From positions 1 through 64,000 of the forward strand of contig NZ_BAGD01000118.1 in NCBI RefSeq assembly GCF_000308635.1: a stretch of DNA of 64,000 bases, in the 5' to 3' direction. Within the stretch, counting starts at the first letter, position 1. The number at the start of each line of letters is the position of its first letter. The notes below the pieces were generated by a model. It had not been told where the DNA came from, made no database searches, and was given only the letters and a program-made list of their open reading frames with translations. Source of the stretch: Nocardia otitidiscaviarum NBRC 14405. GTDB taxonomy: Bacteria; Actinomycetota; Actinomycetes; Mycobacteriales; Mycobacteriaceae. Shown here one piece after another: positions 56,301 through 64,000 of the stretch. A program made the translations under genes and the position numbers.

Positions 56301-57575
56301 CCGAATGGCCTGACGCAGCTGCTCGCGGCCCATGGGTGCGAGGGCGATGGTGGCGCGGTCCAGGGCGTGGCCGAGGTCGCCGGCGGTCAGCGCTTCCAGC
56401 ACATCCCAGCTCAGGGTGAGCAGCAACCGTACGGACGGATCCGCGGCGCGCCCCAGGAGGTCGCCCAGCTGTTCCCGGGCGCGGGCGGGGTCGGTCGCCA
56501 CCAACTCCTCGAACTGGTCCGCCACCAGCACCGTCGACGCTTCGGCACCGTCGCCGGTTCCGACGGCCGGGCTGCGAGCAGCACGCGGTGCCGGGCCGAT
56601 CGCGAACTCGGCTGCCGCCCGCGACGCCGCAGACTCGACCGCCTCCCGCGACACTTCGATCTCCGCTACCACCTGCGACGCTTCATGCTCGACTGCTGTC
56701 AGCGACACTTCGGGCTCGGCTGCCGTCCAGGATGTTTCAGCACTCAGGTACACGACCCGCACACCCTCGGCGCGCAGGCGCGGCACCACGCCCGCGCGCA
56801 CCAGGGACGATTTGCCGATTCCGGAGCGGCCGACGACCGCCACCACGGACAGCTCAGCCAATGCCGCCAGCACGCGGTCGATATCCGGACCGCGCCCGTA
56901 GAACAGGTGGGAGTCGTTCTCGCCGAAAGGTTCCAGACCGCGATACGGGTTCGGCAGCGAATCCGGGTCGAGACCGAGCACCTCGTTCACCGGGATCATG
57001 AACGCGGTGCGGGTCAGGCGACGGCGGTCGGCGGCCACGGCCATCCCCACCACGGCCTCACTGCCCGCATCCCAGACCGGTGCACCGCTGAAACCACCGG
57101 TGAGCGGCTGCGCACCGTCGGCGGCGTGCAGTTGCAGCCAGCCGGAGCCCTGGGGGGCGCGGAACTCGCCCCACGCCCAGACGCCGTCGATGAGTTCCGT
57201 GGGGAAGCCGATCGCTCGGAATTCGCGGCCCCACGGGCGATCCGCGCGCCACAGCGGCGGCGGGGCGAGATCGGCGTGGGGCACGTCGTCGAGTTCGAGG
57301 ACGGCGATATCGCCGCGGCCGTCCGTACGCACCGGATCCCAGCTGTGCACGCGTGCGGTGGCCCGCGGTGCGCCGTCGAGCAACGGGAAGTCCAGGGCTA
57401 CAACGGCTGTCGCGATGTCGGCGGCCGGACCGACGGCGGCCGTCACCACGTGGGCGCAGGTGGCGACGCGACCGGGGCCGATCACGAAGCCGGTGCCGAC
57501 GGCGGCGCCGTCCCCATCCAGCACCCGTACCACCGCGGCACCCACCCGCCCGGCGCCGGGAAACACGGCAGACAT
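53364..57575 (-). CDS. trypsin-like protease/STAND NTPase/WD40-like multidomain protein
   Basis: 1403 residues. Residues 1-205 form a trypsin-like protease with triad H42 (ATCAHVV), D89 (GRGDIAVLEL) and S163 (GGFSGAPVWD). NPYRGLEPFGENDSHLFYGR opens a STAND ATPase (nSTAND1 type), Walker A GRSGIGKS at 249-256 and Walker B VLVADQFEEL near 349-358. Between them residues 281-340 are an Ala/Glu/Ser-rich degenerate repeat insert. A membrane helix is at 652-674, then WD40-like repeats to the end. Such proteins are thought to be conformational switches in signalling or defence. No Shine-Dalgarno at ATG 57575; an ATG at 57635 would add 20 residues. Confidence 0.85.
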   Translation of the reverse strand: MSAVFPGAGRVGAAVVRVLDGDGAAVGTGFVIGPGRVATCAHVVTAAVGPAADIATAVVALDFPLLDGAPRATARVHSWDPVRTDGRGDIAVLELDDVPHADLAPPPLWRADRPWGREFRAIGFPTELIDGVWAWGEFRAPQGSGWLQLHAADGAQPLTGGFSGAPVWDAGSEAVVGMAVAADRRRLTRTAFMIPVNEVLGLDPDSLPNPYRGLEPFGENDSHLFYGRGPDIDRVLAALAELSVVAVVGRSGIGKSSLVRAGVVPRLRAEGVRVVYLSAETSWTAAEPEVSLTAVEHEASQVVAEIEVSREAVESAASRAAAEFAIGPAPRAARSPAVGTGDGAEASTVLVADQFEELVATDPARAREQLGDLLGRAADPSVRLLLTLSWDVLEALTAGDLGHALDRATIALAPMGREQLRQAIRGPAAHAPGVDLDDDLVERLVDDTVGEPGGLPLLESVLTELWEQRRGGRLTLTDYEAVGRAAASIARRAERVFGQFTAAADRRAARRLLTMLAAPRGDGFVRVPVSMRDVPELRSVAGRLARERLVVTGRGTDDADVVELAHQSLIGNWPRLRAWLESDRDFLEWQQRTERARRTWVAHGRDDGELPRGGALQDAEEWLSRRPDDIADPLREYVSAGIRVRRREVARWRVLTAVLAVLALVAAGAAAVAYRTGEQREQALRSLAGVALAERSLQLAQSRPNLALQFAQAAARLAPGDHTVEAALLTQQLRLASAVSVRTGLGEDVRLVAADRTAAVVAIGDGDGTVAVWRDLLDGGSEPWRLPVRDVVSLVLSADGSRLATVNTVGGVRLWDVDRRAGPFEVLADGPVAPAVTAISAMFSADGTRLVVSRDPRRSPVPVDHGKRLAADVGDPDTVTTFDTTGPDPIPLASYTAEVPSESIPVHVDSSGRSWFLAVDERGDQRYRLRAADGTALRPTDPAQGTVTDCGDGRLGEITVPEPTGPRVYGVGSGCAAVPPGAVIERDETGRYLVAAFAPESAAFQLVHLVDLVTRQTYKVQARYQSTGRPSFLVRPGAAGPELFVVGADDLTRHAPAAAVGSSAEFGADPTLMHWSADGRFVAEFHADAARVDLREVLPIVRPPTTLTLDGRDAARMRDMTVTADGAYLVLGLDSHELLVYSIPELRPVARLELPVPLEYAGPHARRVPVALVASHADEVAVLHAGYVSRWRVGTGAALGGPQQVWRGSADFADIAERATALRNGTAVGDLMIFTRRGLVIWDSVAGRRIRELTGSDTGWIDTLAKTVDLPIAYVWTEVRRVERWDLATGRIMAAPVAIPWAPLVELTPDDLIVTGWVSAKFHVLDAERGTLVNTQLPATALRLWMARTGTDIHFITDHGLLSLNLDRENILDRLCAVNDRAFTEAERELLPPGADATPPCGG

Positions 57576-57731
57576 AGCTGACAGCTTGGCAGGCCGTGCG
57601 AGAAATCGCGACCGGGGTGCGGCCGCACCACCCATGGTGAGCAGCGGATTTTGTCGTAGGTTGCCGGTACAATCGAATATGTGTTCGAGGGATCGCATCG
57701 GGCGGCCCCGATCGCGACGAGAGGATCGACC

Positions 57732-58037
57732 GTGCTCGCTGCCATCGCCACCCTGCCCACCGCAACCGTCCCGAAGAAGGGGGACCCCATCGCCCAGCCT
57801 TGGCGGCCGCTCGTCAAACAGCCGCTCCCCGCCGGGCGCCCCCGCTCCTGGTACATCGCCCACAACCGCCGCCTCAAGGCCATGCGCCTGGCCATCGCCC
57901 TGCTCGACGCGGGCGCCTTCACCCCCGACCAGGTGACCGACGAGAAGATCCACCACACCGCCGAGGTGATCGGCGTCCATCCCCCGTCTCCCACCACCTG
58001 CCGCATGGTCCGCCGCCTCATGCAAGCCCGCCGCTGA
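57732..58037 (+). CDS. conserved small helical protein of unknown function
   Basis: 101 residues beginning VLAAIATLPTATVPKKGDPI. The C-terminal part (HNRRLKAMRLAIALLDAGAF, PDQVTDEKIHHTAEVIGVHP, PSPTTCRMVRRLMQARR) is helical and basic, suggestive of nucleic-acid binding. GAGAGG lies 8 bp before GTG 57732, so the earlier GTG at 57681 is less likely. It is divergent from the protease-STAND gene. No family recognised. Confidence 0.65.
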   Translation: MLAAIATLPTATVPKKGDPIAQPWRPLVKQPLPAGRPRSWYIAHNRRLKAMRLAIALLDAGAFTPDQVTDEKIHHTAEVIGVHPPSPTTCRMVRRLMQARR

Positions 58038-58682
58038 ACCACACCGGCGGCGATCGGCGCTGGCAATGGGGGTGCGCCACCCGCCGCCGACCCCAGCCGG
58101 TATCCCGCACCGCGCCATTCCGGTGCGGGGTACCGGCGCACCCCCCGACACCGCATACACCCAGACCGACTTCGAGGACTGCGGCCAAGTTGCGGGCGGC
58201 AAGGACGACTCCGCTGAATGGCACCAGCCCCGGCGCACGACCTCGCCACCCAACAGCTCGGTCCCACAGCAGTGGCTGCCGGTGCCGATTGACCGTTCCG
58301 ACGGCTACCACGGCCCAGCACCCACGCATACGGCGTTGCGGGAATCTGAACAGTGCGAGCCGCAGGATCCTCTGTGCGGTGCGGTGATCAGCAACCACAG
58401 GGCTGGCCGCACGACCCGGCGATCACGACGGGACCACGTCCCTGCGATCACGACGAGGCGGCGCGCCCAGCGGTTGCGACGAGGCGGCACCTGCCCTAGG
58501 AGTGGAAAGGGCTTCGATGAACTGCGGCAGTCGGTTTCGATCGAACCGAGTCGGCCGCCGCGGCCCGGCCCGGATTCGGCCTCGGAGAGAGATGAGGACT
58601 CCGGGGTCACCCGGGACCGGGAAAGCAACGGGCCCCGCACGTTTCGAGTGCGGGGCCCGTTGGCGTCGAAGATCGCGGCCGG
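58038..58682. other. 645-bp intergenic region, no supported gene
   Basis: No open frame here shows family features or a ribosome site. Only the terminator hairpin near its right end is evident. Confidence 0.6.
58626..58662. terminator. terminator of the rex-hem operon
   Basis: CAACGGGCCCCGCAC (58626-58640) pairs perfectly with GTGCGGGGCCCGTTG (58648-58662) around a 7-nt loop, 20 bp past the hemD stop on the minus strand. The following GCTTTCCC is only weakly T-rich. Confidence 0.75.
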
Positions 58683-60248
58683 TTACCGGCTGCTGCGGCG
58701 GCTCTTCTTCCGCGGCGGCGGGAGCAGACCTTCCGCGCGCAGGTGGGCGGCGTGCTCGGCGAGCGCCTCGACGAGCGGGCCGACCTGCGCCACATCCGGC
58801 TGCACGTCCACGCGCAGGCCGAATTCGATAGCGGTCTCGGCGGTTTTGGGGCCGATGCACGCGACGATGGTGCGCGCGTGCGGCTTACCGGCGATGCCGA
58901 CCAGATTCCGCACGGTGGAGGACGAGGTGAACAGCACCGCGTCGAAACCGCCGGTCTTGATCATCTCGCGGGTCTCCGCGGGCGGCGGCGAGGCGCGCAC
59001 GGTGCGGTAGGCGGTCACATCGTCGATCTCCCAGCCGCGGTCGCGCAGCCCCTCGGCGAGGGTCTCGGTGGCGATATCCGCACGCGGCAGCAGCACCCGA
59101 TTGACCGGATCGAAAACGTCGTCGTAGGGCGGGAAGTCGGCCAGCAGCCCCTCGGAGGACTGCTCCCCCGACGGCACCAGCTCGGGATTGATGCCGAACG
59201 AGCGCACCTTCTCCGCGGTGGCCTCGCCCACGCAGGCGATCTTCACACCGGAGAACGCGCGGGCGTCGAGCCCGAACTCGCCGAACTTCTCCCACACCGC
59301 GCGCACGGCATTGGTGGAGGTGAACACCACCCACTGGTAGCGCCCGTCCACCAGGCCCTTCACCGCGCGCTCCATCTGTGCGGGCGAGCGCGGCGGCTCC
59401 ACCGCGATGGTGGGTACCTCCATCGGAATGGCACCGTGCATGACGAGCTTCTCGCTCATCTCACCGGCCTGCTCCTTGGTGCGCGGCACCAGCACGGTCC
59501 AGCCGTACAGCGCCCGCGACTCCCACCACGACATCTTGGAGCGCTTCTCGACCTCCTTGCCGACCGTCACCACGAGCGGGCCGACCAGTTCGGAAGCGGC
59601 GTTGTTGAGCGTCGCCAGCGTGGCCTCGATGGTGCGCTGCTGGCGGGTGGTGCCGCGCACGGTCACCGCCACCGGGGTCTGCGGGGCGAGCCCGTGCTCC
59701 ACCAGCGCGCTCGCGGTCTCGGCCAGATGCCCAGAGGTCGCGTGCAGCACCAGCGGACCCGGCGCGGCCGCGACGGCCGCCCAGTCCACCTCGCCGCGCA
59801 CATCCACCTCGGTGTGGCTGGAGCCCAGCGCGATACCCGCGTACGCGGGCACGGTCGCACCCGACGGCAGTCCGGGCAGCACCTCGAACACCATGTGCGA
59901 GCGGGTGACCGAGTTGACCTCCTGGATCACCGAATCGGTGGTCAGCGGGTCACCGGAGACCAGGCGCACCACATCGTGCCCGGCCCGCGCCTCGGAGATC
60001 AGGGTCTTGGCCACCTCGGTCGGGTCGCCGAGCGCCGGGCGCACGTCGACGGGACGCTCCCCGTCGGGGCCCGCCTCGACCGCGGTGCCGATCAGCGCCA
60101 ACACGCCCTTGTCGACATCGGGGTCGGTGAACGCCAGCGTCGCTCGCCCGAGCACCTCGCGGGCCCGGACGGTGAGCAGCGCCGGATCACCCGGGCCGGA
60201 CCCCACGAATAGGATCCGTCCGGGGTGCTTCTTGGCGGCCCGGCTCAT
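58683..60248 (-). CDS. hemD: uroporphyrinogen-III synthase fused to a uroporphyrinogen methylase-like domain
   Basis: 521 residues. Residues 1-240 are a SUMT/CobA-like methyltransferase domain (GRILFVGSGPGDPALLTVRA, VVRLVSGDPLTTDSVIQEV, VTVRGTTRQQRTIEATL). Residues 250-510 are uroporphyrinogen-III synthase (GWTVLVPRTKEQAGEMSEKL, FTSTNAVRAVWEKFGEFGL, VLFTSSSTVRNLVGIAGKP). The fused form is usual in mycobacteria and relatives (HemD/CysG-type). It closes the ring to uroporphyrinogen III and may start the siroheme/cobalamin branch. It is the last gene of the rex-hemACD operon, 73 bp after hemC. Confidence 0.93.
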   Translation of the reverse strand: MSRAAKKHPGRILFVGSGPGDPALLTVRAREVLGRATLAFTDPDVDKGVLALIGTAVEAGPDGERPVDVRPALGDPTEVAKTLISEARAGHDVVRLVSGDPLTTDSVIQEVNSVTRSHMVFEVLPGLPSGATVPAYAGIALGSSHTEVDVRGEVDWAAVAAAPGPLVLHATSGHLAETASALVEHGLAPQTPVAVTVRGTTRQQRTIEATLATLNNAASELVGPLVVTVGKEVEKRSKMSWWESRALYGWTVLVPRTKEQAGEMSEKLVMHGAIPMEVPTIAVEPPRSPAQMERAVKGLVDGRYQWVVFTSTNAVRAVWEKFGEFGLDARAFSGVKIACVGEATAEKVRSFGINPELVPSGEQSSEGLLADFPPYDDVFDPVNRVLLPRADIATETLAEGLRDRGWEIDDVTAYRTVRASPPPAETREMIKTGGFDAVLFTSSSTVRNLVGIAGKPHARTIVACIGPKTAETAIEFGLRVDVQPDVAQVGPLVEALAEHAAHLRAEGLLPPPRKKSRRSSR

Positions 60249-60321
60249 GCCCGCACCTCGCCGGCGCTCGATACGGTCACGGCCGACGGCCCTGTGCTCA
60301 TGATTCCTTCGCTGCGCTCAG

Positions 60322-61356
60322 TCATGGGTTGTTCTCCATCGGGCTGGGATTGCTGTCAACGGCAGCGCCTACCGAGGGGGCGCTGAGCAGGTCGCGCGCC
60401 CCCAGCTCCAAGAGCTCACGCGCCAATGAACGGCCCAGCTCAGCGGCATTCGCGAGCGAGCCGACCACAGACGCCCGGATCACGTCCGAGCCGTCGATCG
60501 CCGCCGCGCCACCGCGCAGCGACAACTCCTCCACCACCCGGCCGTCGTCGTCGAGCGATTCGACGACCTCGGCCAGTGCACCCACCGGAGCGGTGCAACC
60601 GGCCTCGAGTTCGGCCAGCAGCGCACGCTCGGCGGCCACCGCGGCACGGGTGCCGGGGTCGTCGAGCGCGGACAGGATGGTCGCGAGTTCGGTGTCCTCG
60701 GCGCGACACTCGACCGCCAGCGCACCCTGTGCGGGGGCGGGCAGCATCTGCACCGGTTCCAGGCTTTCGGTGATGACGTCGGTGCGGCCGATGCGGACCA
60801 GTCCGGCCCGGGCCACCACCACGGCGTCGAGTTCACCCTCGGCCACCTTGCGCATGCGGGTGTCGAGGTTGCCGCGCAGCGGCACCACCTCGATACCCAG
60901 TCCGAGCGCGCGCAGCTGGGCGGCGCGGCGCGGGGCGGAGGTGCCGATGACCGAACCGGCGGGCAGCTCACCGAGGACGAGGCCGTCGCGCGCCACCAGG
61001 GCGTCGCGCGGATCCTCGCGCGGCGGTACGGCCGCGATGGTGAAGCGCTCGTCCGGCGCGGTCGGCAGGTCCTTGTAGGAGTGCACCGCGATATCGACGG
61101 TCTGCGCGGCCAACTCCTCGCGCAGGGCGGCGGTGAACACGCCGACGCCGATCTTCTCGACCGGATCCGACGACTTGTCGCCCGCGGTCTTCACGATCAC
61201 CAGTTCGGCGTGCTGGCCCGCCGCGATCAGGGTGTCGCGCACGGTGCCCGCCTGGGTCAGCGCCAGCTGGCTGCCGCGGGTACCGATGCGCCACGGTGAT
61301 TCGATCGTGCCGCGCGCCCTCGTGTCCTGATCTCCGTGCACCATCGCTCCGGTCAT
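60322..61356 (-). CDS. hemC: porphobilinogen deaminase (hydroxymethylbilane synthase)
   Basis: 344 residues. IGTRGSQLALTQAGTVRDTL, VDIAVHSYKDLPT (catalytic Asp region), GTSAPRRAAQL, GNLDTRMRKVAEGELDAVV and the dipyrromethane-cofactor cysteine in LEAGCTAPVGA define the enzyme. It polymerises four porphobilinogens. The start overlaps the hemA stop by 4 nt (ATGA). Confidence 0.95.
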   Translation of the reverse strand: MTGAMVHGDQDTRARGTIESPWRIGTRGSQLALTQAGTVRDTLIAAGQHAELVIVKTAGDKSSDPVEKIGVGVFTAALREELAAQTVDIAVHSYKDLPTAPDERFTIAAVPPREDPRDALVARDGLVLGELPAGSVIGTSAPRRAAQLRALGLGIEVVPLRGNLDTRMRKVAEGELDAVVVARAGLVRIGRTDVITESLEPVQMLPAPAQGALAVECRAEDTELATILSALDDPGTRAAVAAERALLAELEAGCTAPVGALAEVVESLDDDGRVVEELSLRGGAAAIDGSDVIRASVVGSLANAAELGRSLARELLELGARDLLSAPSVGAAVDSNPSPMENNP

Positions 61357-62801
61357 GAGTTCGGCCCCTGTTCGTCCCCGAGATGTGCGGCGGTGAAATC
61401 GTCGGCGAGCTCCCCCAGCGCCGCGATCTCCATGGGTGCGGCGACCGCCTGTGCCGCACCGGGTTTCAGTTCGAACAGCTCACGCAGTGCTTCGGCGTAG
61501 CTGTCGCCTCCCGGTGTGGAGGCCAGCTGCTTGACCCGCACCGTCGGCGCGTGCAGCAGTTTGTCGACGACGCGGCGCACGGTGCGCGCCACCTCCTCGC
61601 GATCGTCGGCGGCCAGGCTCGGCAGCCGCGAATCCAGGCGCAGCAGTTCGGCTTCGACCACCTCGGCCGCGCGCTGGCGCAGCGCGGCCACGGTCGGGGT
61701 GACCTCGGCCATGCGCTGTCCGGCAAGGTATTTCGCGAGTTCGTCGGCGACGATGCCACGCGCGGCGACGGTGTCGTCGGCGGCGGCCCCGGCCGACGGG
61801 TCGCGCTGCAGCGTCTCCATGTCGATGACGGTGACGCCCGGCAGCCCGGCCACGGCGTGCTCCACATCGCGCGGCAGGCCCAGATCGCAGATCACCAGAT
61901 GCTGATGCGGACGACCGGCCAGGGCGCGGTGCACGTCGGCGAGGGTCACCACCGCGCCGACCGCGCCGGTACAGGTGACCACCAGATCGGCCGCCGCCAT
62001 GGCCTCGACCATGCGCGACATCTCCATGGCGTCGGCGGTCACGCCGTGCATATCGGTGGCGGTGCGCGCCAGGCGCTGCGCCCGCTCCAGGGTCCGGTTC
62101 ACCACGATGATGCGCCCGACCCCGGCCCGCGCCAGCTGCGCCACCGCGAGTCCGCCCATGGCGCCCGCGCCGAGCACCAGCGCGGTGCGGCCGATGAGCG
62201 CCGAGTCGTAGGGCGCCACCGCGTTCTCGCTGACGCTGGCGGCGGCCTCGCGGCTCAGCTCCGCCGCGCCGAGCACCGCGCGGGCCCGATCCAGGGCCAC
62301 CGACACCACCGACGCGCCCGCGCGATCGATACCGGTCTCCGAATGCACCCGCTTGCCCACGCGCAGCGCGTGCTGCGCCAGCTCGTGCAGGGTGCGTCCG
62401 GCGGCCTGCTGCGCGTCGGAGGCGGCGTAGGCGGCGCGGATCTGGCTGAGCACCTGCTGTTCGCCGACCACCATGGAGTCCAGGCCGGAGGCGACCGCGA
62501 ACAGGTGCTCGGCGGCGGCCTCGGCGTAGCGCACGTAGGCGTGCTTGGTGAGTTCGGGCAGCGGTAGTCCGGAGTGCCTGGTGAGCATGTCGCTGATCTC
62601 GCCGAGCCCGCCGTGGAAGGCGTCGACCACCGCGTAGATCTCCACCCGGTTGCAGGTGGACACGATCATGGCCTCCGAGACGTGGCTGGAGGCGAGCATC
62701 CTGTCGGTCAGCTTGGGGCGGTCGTCCTCGGTGATCGCGACCTTCTCCAGCACCGCGACCGGCGCGCTCCGATGTGAAATACCGACGAGCAGCACACTCA
62801 T
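61353..62801 (-). CDS. hemA: glutamyl-tRNA reductase
   Basis: 482 residues. Catalytic Cys50 in IVSTCNRVEIY, glutamate-recognition DSMVVGEQQVLSQIRAAY, NADPH-binding VLGAGAMGGLAVAQLARAG, and the C-terminal dimerisation spine (QRAAEVVEAELLRLDSRLPSL). It reduces glutamyl-tRNA to glutamate-1-semialdehyde, the first committed step of heme synthesis, feeding HemL encoded 13 kb away. The start overlaps the rex stop (ATGA). Confidence 0.95.
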   Translation of the reverse strand: MSVLLVGISHRSAPVAVLEKVAITEDDRPKLTDRMLASSHVSEAMIVSTCNRVEIYAVVDAFHGGLGEISDMLTRHSGLPLPELTKHAYVRYAEAAAEHLFAVASGLDSMVVGEQQVLSQIRAAYAASDAQQAAGRTLHELAQHALRVGKRVHSETGIDRAGASVVSVALDRARAVLGAAELSREAAASVSENAVAPYDSALIGRTALVLGAGAMGGLAVAQLARAGVGRIIVVNRTLERAQRLARTATDMHGVTADAMEMSRMVEAMAAADLVVTCTGAVGAVVTLADVHRALAGRPHQHLVICDLGLPRDVEHAVAGLPGVTVIDMETLQRDPSAGAAADDTVAARGIVADELAKYLAGQRMAEVTPTVAALRQRAAEVVEAELLRLDSRLPSLAADDREEVARTVRRVVDKLLHAPTVRVKQLASTPGGDSYAEALRELFELKPGAAQAVAAPMEIAALGELADDFTAAHLGDEQGPNS

Positions 62802-63655
62802 GGCGTGACCACCGATCCCTTGGTTGGCTCCATTGCCGCATGAGAAGTCTGAATCGGCGTCACCCGCCGCGTGCCGCGTTCGGCGGTGTGCACGGTGCGC
62901 TCCAGCGCCGCGTCGGCCGCCGCGCGCACGGTATCCGCGCCCACCGTCTCCCCGGCCGCCACCTCGGATTCGGCGGCCTCGAGCTCGGCGTTGCGGGCGC
63001 GTTCGAAGGACAGCAACTGCATTTCGACCGCCAGGTCGACCCGCCGCACCTCCACGGCGTCGGGTGCGTCCAGCGCGACCGGGGAAAAGCTGAGAATGCT
63101 CTGCATACCGGCCTCGACCAGAAGGTCGCAGACCCCCTGCGCGGCCGCGTCGGGCACCGTGATGACCGCGATGGTCGGTTCCAGCAGGCCGATGGCCCGG
63201 GGCAGTTCGGCCACATCGCGGATCGGCAGGCCGCTCACGGTGGTGCCGATGACCGCCGGATCGTTATCGAAGATGCCGACCATGGAGAAACCACGCCGCC
63301 GGAAACCGCCGTAGCCGATCAGCGCGCGGCCCAGGTTGCCCGCGCCCACCAGCACCACGCGGTGGCCCTCGGACAGGCCCAGCACGTCCTCGATGCGGTC
63401 GCGCAGCTTGATCACGTCGTAGCCGACCCCGCGCACGCCGTTGGGTCCGAGGAACGAAAGATCCTTGCGCAGTTTGGCGGAACCGACACCCGCCGCGACA
63501 GCCAGTTCCTCACTCGATACGATGGCCGTACCTTCGTCGGCGAGAACGGCGAGCACCCGGAGATACGTGGCGAGCCGCGCTACCGTGGCTTGCGGTATGT
63601 CCTTCTGCAGAGCCCTGCCGGAGACGCCACCGGGCGTCTCATGCTGCTCTGTCAC
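62798..63655 (-). CDS. rex: redox-sensing transcriptional repressor Rex
   Basis: 285 residues. N-terminal winged helix (IPQATVARLATYLRVLAVLA, AAGVGSAKLRKDLSFLGPNG), then a Rossmann domain with VLVGAGNLGRALIGYGGF (GAGNLG at 104-109) and FDNDPAVIGTTVSG. It senses the NADH/NAD+ ratio and leaves DNA when NADH is high. The last 60 residues are a polar C-terminal extension. GTG at 63655 fits the family. A near-consensus Rex operator lies upstream, indicating autoregulation of rex-hemA-hemC-hemD, as described for Streptomyces coelicolor. Confidence 0.93.
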   Translation of the reverse strand: MTEQHETPGGVSGRALQKDIPQATVARLATYLRVLAVLADEGTAIVSSEELAVAAGVGSAKLRKDLSFLGPNGVRGVGYDVIKLRDRIEDVLGLSEGHRVVLVGAGNLGRALIGYGGFRRRGFSMVGIFDNDPAVIGTTVSGLPIRDVAELPRAIGLLEPTIAVITVPDAAAQGVCDLLVEAGMQSILSFSPVALDAPDAVEVRRVDLAVEMQLLSFERARNAELEAAESEVAAGETVGADTVRAAADAALERTVHTAERGTRRVTPIQTSHAAMEPTKGSVVTP

Positions 63656-64000
63656 GTCGCTTGCGCTCCTCGTCCGGCCGGGGGTGGGTGTCCGGGTTTC
63701 GTGCTGTCGACCCGACGCCGGGGCGACCGTCGCGAGGCGGTCGCGTTGCAGGTCGTGTCGGGTTCTAGGGGCTGCTACCACTGCCCCCGAGAGACCCTCG
63801 AGGCGGGTTGCGTGCCACCACCGTAACCGCTTGTGCAGCCCTTCACAAAGTCGGTGAATTCAGTCACTTTGTGCCAGGCTCCGGCCCCGTGGGTCATTCA
63901 ACCCCTATCGTGCGGACACCGCTACGGGACGCGCCGGAAATCTCCCCCGGCGTCCACGCCGCGTTTCACCGGGCGAGATCGGCCCGCAGTCGCGGCTCGT
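63656..64000. promoter_or_regulatory. promoter region of the rex-hem operon
   Basis: No gene is seen. Besides the Rex operator at 63831-63848, CACAAAGT at 63844-63851 pairs with ACTTTGTG at 63866-63873 around an inner TGAATTCA palindrome (63855-63862), a second possible binding site. Confidence 0.6.
63831..63848. promoter_or_regulatory. Rex operator (ROP)
   Basis: TTGTGCAGCCCTTCACAA matches the ROP form TTGTGAANNNNTTCACAA at 13 of 14 defined positions. It lies about 175 bp upstream of the rex start. Confidence 0.8.

Noticed and set aside
58066..59010. Plus-strand frame through the 645-bp gap into hemD
   Set aside because: Codon use is unlike neighbouring genes, it runs antisense into hemD and crosses a terminator hairpin.
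1..64000. CRISPR array, tRNA or rRNA genes
   Set aside because: No regularly spaced 25-40 bp repeats and no cloverleaf-like or rRNA-like sequence were found by reading; a dedicated scan was not possible.

Overview
The window is high-GC actinobacterial chromosome, most likely Nocardia or a close relative in the Mycobacteriales. Pointers are the menaquinone genes menD, menB, menE and menA, the order gpm-resA-ccdA-resB-ccsB next to hemL (as in mycobacteria, Rv0524-Rv0529 in M. tuberculosis), a rex-hemA-hemC-hemD operon, a fragment of an antigen-85-type mycolyltransferase, a BldC-like regulator and a Ddn-like (F420/deazaflavin) oxidoreductase. No rRNA, tRNA or CRISPR array was seen.

Layout. 1-6 kb: the end of a sulfite-reductase-type flavoprotein, a mycolyltransferase relic, an aldo/keto reductase with a divergent TetR regulator, small unknown proteins, and menD. 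6-15 kb: a siderophore-interacting protein behind an IdeR-like box, unknown proteins, menB, a VOC protein, a pit phosphate-transporter operon behind an 11-bp tandem box, menE, and a DrrAB-type exporter behind three GTGCAA repeats. 15-24 kb: a 1182-residue AfsR/SARP-type ATPase regulator, menA, a Clp-N/HTH pair with its own operators, a cysteine desulfhydrase-like enzyme and bldC. 24-34 kb is accessory-like: a second DrrAB exporter, TetR/MFS/TetR genes, a lipoprotein, an ECF42 sigma factor with its DGPF protein, a decayed SUKH-type gene and a MarR pair.

34.14-42.24 kb is an integrative element of about 8.08 kb inserted in the 3' end of the cytochrome c maturation gene ccsB. A tyrosine integrase and an excisionase-like gene sit at its right end. 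A 26-bp identical core lies at each end, and the displaced old 3' end of ccsB remains on the left. Paired TGCGTAC sites 11 bp apart lie inside both ends. Cargo comprises a SprT-like metallopeptidase, a PP2C-type phosphatase overlapping an HTH/unknown-domain gene, two tandem HTH plus eight-cysteine paralogs, and a PD-(D/E)xK-like protein. About 1.25 kb of non-coding DNA with phased repeats and long inverted repeats may be an origin. No relaxase or FtsK-like translocase is visible.

42-52 kb carries the cytochrome c maturation genes (ccsB, resB, ccdA, resA), gpm and hemL in one tightly overlapping operon, then small membrane proteins and hemB. 52-58 kb holds an ECF sigma factor, a short ArsR-like regulator and a 1403-residue trypsin-STAND-WD40-like protein. 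58.7-63.7 kb is the rex-hemA-hemC-hemD operon, with a near-consensus Rex operator upstream. Together these genes link menaquinone, heme and cytochrome c supply, the core of respiratory electron transport, with NADH/NAD+ sensing by Rex.
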